Source: Sphagnum compactum
Taxonomy: Eukaryota; Bryophyta; Sphagnopsida; Sphagnales
Direction of reading: 5' to 3'
Length of the DNA stretch: 64,000 nucleotides
Assembly (NCBI GenBank): GCA_965153455.1
Contig: OZ234501.1
Coordinates: 7,130,001 to 7,194,000, forward strand
Under the pieces are notes generated by a model that was not told where the DNA came from, searched no databases, and saw only the letters and a program-made list of their open reading frames with translations. Positions within the stretch are counted from its first letter, which is position 1. Each line of letters begins with the position of its first letter. Positions 58,440-64,000 of the stretch are shown one piece after another. Made by a program: the position numbers and the translations under genes.

Positions 58440-59455
58440 CTATTTGATTTGTATTTTCAATTATAGGCTAGGTTTGATTTTCAAATTTAGATTTAGGATT
58501 TTAGGGTGTAGGGTCTAAATTATATGTTTTAATGTTCAGGTTTCATGTTTAAAGGTTAAAGTTTAATATTTAAAGGTTAAGTTTAGATTTTCAAGTATTC
58601 ATTTTATTCTTTCAAGTTAGGGGTTTTAAAATTTTAATTAAGGTTTCGGGTTTAACTTTTAGGGTTTCAAGTTTAGGGTTAGTGATTAGGAGTTCGGGTT
58701 AAAGTTTAGGTTTTCTCCATGATTTCACTTACGGTTTCATTTTTAGGCTTGGATTTTTTAGGGTTTTAAGTATGATTTTCAAGGTTTAAGGTTTCAAAAT
58801 TAAGGTTTTAAAATAATTTAATTTGATTTCAAAGTTTTCAAACTTGACTATTAATGTTTATAGTTAGGTTTTAGTGCTTAGAAGATAAGGTTTAGGTCTG
58901 ATTTTCAAAGTTTTTAGGTCTAATTTCTAAGGTTCAAATTTCGGGTTTAAGGTTTACGAGTTAGGGTTAAGGTTTAATGGTTAAGATTTAAGTTTTTAGT
59001 CTTGATTTTTAAGTTTCAAGTTTAATTTATAAGGTTGGAAATTGGGGTTTCATGTTTTAGGTTTGATTTAAATGGTTTAAAATTAAGGCTTGGTGTTTAG
59101 GGTTAGAGTTAATGTTTTAAGTGTTAATTTTGAAGGGTTTAAAGTTTAGGTTTAATTTTGAAGTTTTTTGGGTTTCATTTAAAAGGTTTTAAATTAAGGT
59201 TTAAGGTTAAGGTCTTTAAGTTTGGTTTAGGATTTTCAAACCTGATCACTAAAGTTTAAGGTTATGGTTTAATGCTTAGAAATTAAGGTTAAAACTTTTA
59301 CGCTTAATTTTGAAGTTTTCTTACCAAGGTTCAATGTTTAGTTCTATTTTTATGGGTTTCTAGGTTTGATTTTAACGTTTGGAATTAAGGCTTAGTGTAT
59401 TGATGTTAGGATTCTTAAGGTTAAATTTATAGGTTTATGGTCTGATTTTTTGTTT
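58440..59455 (+). repeat. degenerate interstitial telomere-like repeat, about 1 kb
   Basis: For about a kilobase the plus strand is made of AGGTTTAGGTTTAAGGTT-style words, all variants of the plant telomere heptamer TTTAGGG. Exact TTTAGGGTT units survive only occasionally (for example near 58670). Strand bias is complete: G-rich on plus throughout. Confidence 0.75.
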
Positions 59456-59459
59456 TCCA

Positions 59460-60205
59460 TTAAAACAAAGGACATTACAATTGTTTCAGGCAAGTTTTCA
59501 AAATTAATGTCAAAGCAACACCTCTTGAACTAATTCATTTGGTACATGAAACACAACAATGTCATGATGAAGCAGTCATATGGTGCATGAAAAAAAGGCT
59601 TGGAAAAAGTCTTGGTATGATTTGACAATCCCTGCTCCAAAGAAATTTTATTCAAATTGACAATTTTAGGTGTTTGAAACTTTGATTTCATGAGTAGTAT
59701 GATGATTAATTACACATGTTAGTAATTGCACAAATTTATGACATGTATGCTAATTACAGATACCTTGTATGAGTGGGTGTTTTTTGGTTATGCAACATGA
59801 GATTGTCAATGCACAACAAATGATAGGTAATGCTTATAAGCATGTAATTGATAGGCAACTATGGTTCAAGCATGTAATTCAAGCTAAGGTTCGAGGTAAA
59901 TACAAGCCTCACCTTAACTTAAGTTGCACTGGTCACAAGCAAATTTTGGGTTTGAGGAAATGACTCAAGAGAAAAATGGTGAATGTTGTCATTGACAAAT
60001 ATATGGAATCGAAACCAAGCAATTCAAAATCGCAATGACCTGTCAGAGACTTCCTTAAGGGTGCCTTAAATCCGCAAGATTTGTCCTGACATGGGGAAGT
60101 CATCTTAAGTTTTTAAGTGGGCTTTACACATATGGTGAGGGCTCGCCATGTTTTTGGGCACAATAAAAGGATCTTGGCCATCAGATCTTAACATGACAGG
60201 TCATT
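59460..60205. other. intergenic stretch, no gene seen
   Basis: Short open frames only (for example 59769-59963). None is recognisable. Confidence 0.45.
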
Positions 60206-60211
60206 ACAAAA

Positions 60212-60310
60212 GAAGGCCTGTGGATGGGGGCGTCACCAGAATTCGGCATTGCCCTCAGTCGCCACCTTGGGCAGTGCCTTATTCTCATAACGCCCAAATC
60301 CACAGGCCTT
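60212..60310. repeat. 99-bp imperfect hairpin
   Basis: AAGGCCTGTGGATGGGGGCGT pairs with ACGCCCAAATCCACAGGCCTT. The inner arms AGAATTCGGCATTGCCC and GGGCAGTGCCTTATTCT also pair, leaving a loop of about 14 bases. The fold is long and nearly continuous, as in a small foldback MITE or a microRNA-like precursor. Confidence 0.7.
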
Positions 60311-60823
60311 ACCTCCCATATGGTGTTTTCCCACCTGAGTTGTGTCAAGATACTTGAATTGATTATGGGTTTTGAGGCACTAGCACATTGAGACATGAAT
60401 ATACAAAAGTCCTTTGACTCAACACTTGGTAACAGGGATGAAAAAATTGACCGCCGCACTTATAAGGTGAAGAATACCTTCATACCGTAACTATGACTGA
60501 TGTTTGGCACAAAATAATTAGCAAAACATCTAGCCAGAAAAAAAAAACCAGAAAGTTTTATTGATATTTGTTGAAATTGTTGAGAATTGAAAACCATTGG
60601 GTTACTATTACAAATGCCCAACACAAGATGTATTTTGCATACTTACTACTGAAATGTTGAAACTCTCATAAAATTTATGGTGCCAGTTTAGAAGACAGAA
60701 AAGGCGTCACTGAGAGAGATCTCATCTGGCCAGTAGAGAGTTGTTGGCCATGACAAGTACTTAAAACTACTGCAGAATACTAGATCCTGATGCATCCTTT
60801 GAAGAGAAGAGTTAGTTTCTTAC

Positions 60824-63778
60824 AGGTGGTGCTCCAACAGAAAGCTTGAAATCAAAGCGTCGTGCAAGCATGGCTACTGCAGTCACTGTCCTCAATCAGA
60901 CATCAGAAAACAACACAACTAGCATCATTGTCAGTCGGGAGGCAGTAGTAACCCAGGTCTCTTAGGTTGAGCTTAGGAGCATCTCCACCCAATTCAAAAA
61001 ATAGTTTTATGCTCTTTATGCATGTGCCCAAGACCTGTGCGAATGCTCTAAAGATGCGATGCACGGAGTGATATTGCTTATACCTCAAATGTAGCAAACA
61101 TATCACCAAAGCATTTTCGTTGCCCTCCACCAACTGGCGAATACCTGCTCAAATCCCCATCATAGCTCCATTACTCCTGCATAAAGAAAACTGAAAGACT
61201 ATATAAGAAACAGCCAACATGATGAGAGCTGTAAAAGCAGGAAGGGCAATGACAAAATAATTTACCTGTAATCTTGATTCACTTCAGTTAGATCAGGCCA
61301 ATCTAATACCCATTGTTCCCAGAGATGGTTGTGATCTATTTAGATTCCAGAGGGAAATAAACTCCCCCTCCTAGGCCTCATGATCTATGTATGTTTAAGT
61401 TTATGAAGTGTATGGAACATGCCAATCAGAATCACATAAGTTCTATGAGTGCAGATCTAGAACGGAACTTACTTCTTGATAGGATACTTTGCCAGCACAT
61501 CACTCTCCAAAGAGCGCTGGATTAGCACAGGTGGTTGAGGGTACAGGCATAACGACTGCCAAATGATGAACAAAAATTTCACTCACATCAGCAAACATGA
61601 TCAAACCCCGAGTTTAATTACACATCTTAAAAACTTATGTGATGAAGTTCAAATGGCTGTGAATTAAGTGACTGACCCCATTGATGATTTGTGTTGTGTA
61701 CTTCAGTTTCTTCATGTCCTCAGTGTTTGGCAGTCTTATCTCCTAATTCCAAATCCATCTGTCACCAAGTCCTGTATGTCCTGTTCCATCCAAGGATTGG
61801 TCACAGGTGGTTTAGGGTAATTGCACCAAAATTTCTATTACCCAACTATTCATCTTCCACCTTGACAAAGATTGCTGTGCAGAAACAAGAGCTTTTGCTG
61901 CAAGCTCAAGGATGTCATATGTAGAGTGAAGCTTTCCAATGTGGTTAAGGAAGAATAATATGAAATCGCCTGCAATTATATCCATATAACAACAGAGGTG
62001 AGCTGACCGTAGAAGCAGGGTTCTGCAAAAACAAAAAGACCACCCTAAACCTGTGTGAATATGAGAACATAACTCAAGAATTGATGTAGAAAAATTCACA
62101 GAATTCATGTGCCAAAGTCCTTGAGAACAATTGCGGACCCATGGGCTGTACTGCAAGCATAGTCAAAGAGAAACCAAGAAAAATAATACAAAATTTGCAA
62201 GTTATGTAAAAGACCTGAGCTAAAAGGATAAAAAGTTCACGTCAAGACAGCAGCAGCTGTCTCAAGACCAGCTATCCGCAAGGTCATCAAGTCATCCCAT
62301 AGTTGCATACTAGACACCTGTCACAAAAGAATCAATCAATCAGAAACAGCTATTTCAAAATTCATGAGTCCCTTAAAGATTTCTCGCAACAACATTAAAA
62401 CATTCCTTGCTCCTAATTGAAAACCGAGCTGTTCAAAACTTCAAACCTCAAGCAATCCTTCCTGACCCTAAGCCCTAAACCAAAACATTGCTTGCTCCTA
62501 ATTGAAAACCGAGGTGTTCAAAACTTCAAACCTCAAGCAATCCTTCCAGACCCATGGCCTAAACCCTGTGGCGTTGGATCTGGCAGTTAGTTCATAGAGA
62601 AATTCAGGGAGAGATGAAAAGCTGGACATCAAAACATGATCTCCAAATCAATGAGCAAAGTGCCCAGGGATGATCTGACCTTACATTTTCACCAGCAACT
62701 AATAAAAAATGGAGTATGCTTGGGTCTCAATCATTAACATATTCCTTCTCAAACTCCTTGTCCACCATCTGCTGCATGTACCAGACACATGTATTATATG
62801 GTCAAGTGCTGAAGCAGCCATGAAGTGGAATGCAGGTTCCCCACCAAGACCCAATGCAGGATGATGACACAAATTTCCAAGAATTCAACATGCCATTTCT
62901 CAAAACCTAAAATTTCTCATAATTTGTCAACATCTGCAAACATACAATAATACCATACTAGTTGGGAATGCAAACTTCTTTTGTCCCACCTTACAGGTTG
63001 CAATCTTGTCCAGAACCTTGTTTTTGTGATCAATTGCCTTTGTTACCCTCCATTGTCAACGTATGATAGCTCTCAAAAATGCTACTTTCCAATAAAGAAC
63101 AATTTCCGTGCTTCTGTCTTCAGCTTCCCACAGTGCTATCTACACAGCCCATCCTCAGAAAGAAAAAACCTTGCGGTCAAGACAGACCCATCTGGAGGGA
63201 AATGTTTGCAAGAGAGAGATATGAATATGAGTACTGAAATACTTCTCAAAATAACTTACAATTGAAGTCAACCAAAAAAGAATCCAGAGATGACCCCACA
63301 TATAATATGTAGTTATGAATATTTCAGACCATTTGACAACATAAACGTGACCAAATAGCAAGCATGAATAAGACAGAAAATCAACACTAAAGAAAAGAAA
63401 AAACAACGAGACCGAAAATAAAACTGAGGAGTTCTTCAGAGAAGTAGGGTCCTAACTGGATTATCAAATCTAGGCGTTGTCATTGAGGTTTCAAATAATT
63501 TGAACTGCAAAGTACCAGGCTGCTTCCATGAAATCTCTAAGATTTTGATTGATTGAGGAGCAGAACACACTTAAACCTTACCTCAACAATTCCAGTGTCA
63601 TTCGATAATGAGTCAAATCATAGTTGAACACAGCTTTCCCAATGACATGCAAGGTCAATCTTGAAAATAACGATTCCATTTCCACATCCTCTCCACCCTT
63701 TTGCTGCCATATCCAACTTGATACAAAGCTGCTGTGTGACCTTCCTGAAAAGGCCCATCATATCATGACTGCCACATA
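60824..63778 (-). pseudogene. CYP97A: CYP97A-type carotenoid beta-ring hydroxylase pseudogene, multi-exon
   Basis: Minus-strand exons in CYP97A order: 63582-63778 (GGEDVEMESLFSRLTLHVIG), about 62990-63135 (EAEDRSTEIVLYW), 62685-62768 (DPSILHFLL), 62241-62317 (VSSMQLWDDLMTLRIAGLET), 61677-61742 (LPNTEDMKKLKYTTQIING), 61473-61555 (SLCLYPQPPVLIQRSLESDV), 61266-61370 (LTEVNQDYR), 61084-61176 (GGGQRKCFGDMFATFE) and 60824-60885 (VTAVAMLARRFDFKLSVGAP). CYP97A enzymes hydroxylate carotene beta-rings in plastids. Breaks: frameshifts in the first exon, stops near 62725 and 63065, both ExxR residues changed (G and C), AGHETS changed to AGLETA, and a deletion plus stop near 61340. The heme cysteine survives. 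Introns are kept, so it is a duplicated gene, not a processed copy. The 5' exons lie beyond the window or are lost. Confidence 0.88.
62397..62568. repeat. 86-bp tandem duplication in a pseudogene intron
   Basis: AAAACATTCCTTGCTCCTAA at 62397 recurs at 62483 with one change (ATTGCTT). The following AAAACCGAG and CAAACCTCAAGCAATCCTTC blocks are also repeated. Confidence 0.9.
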
Positions 63779-64000
63779 CTGGAGACAAAAACTAAAGATT
63801 CTGATTCGGAGATTCTGGAATTTGATCCTATCACAAATGATTCCAATATACATGAAAACCAGCAGTGTCACCACATTCACAATATTTCTCACATCCAAGT
63901 TTAGTTATTTACTTTTTTGCACCCCCCACCTATAAAACTGAAACTGAGACTGCAAATAGGTGGGAGACTACTAATAGCCAACCACTTGCACCAATCTCAT

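Noticed and set aside
1-64000. CRISPR arrays, bacterial operons, defence islands or organellar inserts
   Set aside because: No spacer-repeat arrays, ribosome-binding-site-led gene runs or plastid/mitochondrial genes were seen. Introns and transposons are of plant nuclear type.

Overview
The window looks like nuclear DNA of a land plant with swimming sperm, most likely a bryophyte, with a moss as my best guess. The genes have introns and spread-out exons. Most intergenic DNA is very AT-rich and full of microsatellites and decayed transposons. One intact gene encodes an enkurin-domain axonemal protein, a family kept only in plants with flagellated sperm. The other recognisable genes are plant-type: a PLATZ zinc-binding protein, a heavy-metal-associated (HMA) domain protein and a CYP97A carotenoid hydroxylase pseudogene. 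No bacterial, organellar or CRISPR features are seen.

Layout. 1-3.7 kb: AT-rich DNA, a 53-bp minisatellite and a LINE remnant. 3.8-10.3 kb: a dead protein kinase gene on the plus strand, split by a 150-bp CACTA-type MITE and by a 4.7-kb Ty1/copia retrotransposon on the minus strand. The retrotransposon carries an antisense RNase H1 N-terminal-type domain. 10.6-11.8 kb: a Foldback-type element. 15.8-17.0 kb: a two-exon PLATZ-type gene (minus) with a TATA box. 17.9-18.2 kb: a possible small secreted protein. 18.7-29 kb: decayed DNA with SINE-like, LINE, receptor-kinase and pogo-MITE remnants, and a possible 55-residue membrane protein at 26.1 kb. 34.2-37.9 kb: the eight-exon enkurin-domain gene (minus). 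38-47 kb: gene-poor DNA. 47.4-49.5 kb: a complete pogo/Tigger-type DNA transposon with an apparently intact spliced transposase. 51.1-51.4 kb: a Tourist-type MITE. 52.5-57.3 kb: an HMA-domain gene (minus) with lost metal-binding cysteines, behind a cluster of tandem duplications. 58.4-59.4 kb: degenerate telomere-like repeats. 60.8-63.8 kb: a multi-exon CYP97A pseudogene (minus) that continues past the window end or is truncated.

The genes do not form a pathway or operon; they look like independent loci scattered among transposons. I found no convincing new multi-gene system. The most notable items are the captured RNase H1-like domain inside the copia element, the HMA domain without its CxxC motif, the cytochrome P450 pseudogene whose breaks are largely consistent with CpG-to-TpG decay, and the complete pogo element lying near non-autonomous elements of related type. 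Exon coordinates for the three spliced genes were derived by matching splice sites and reading phase by eye.
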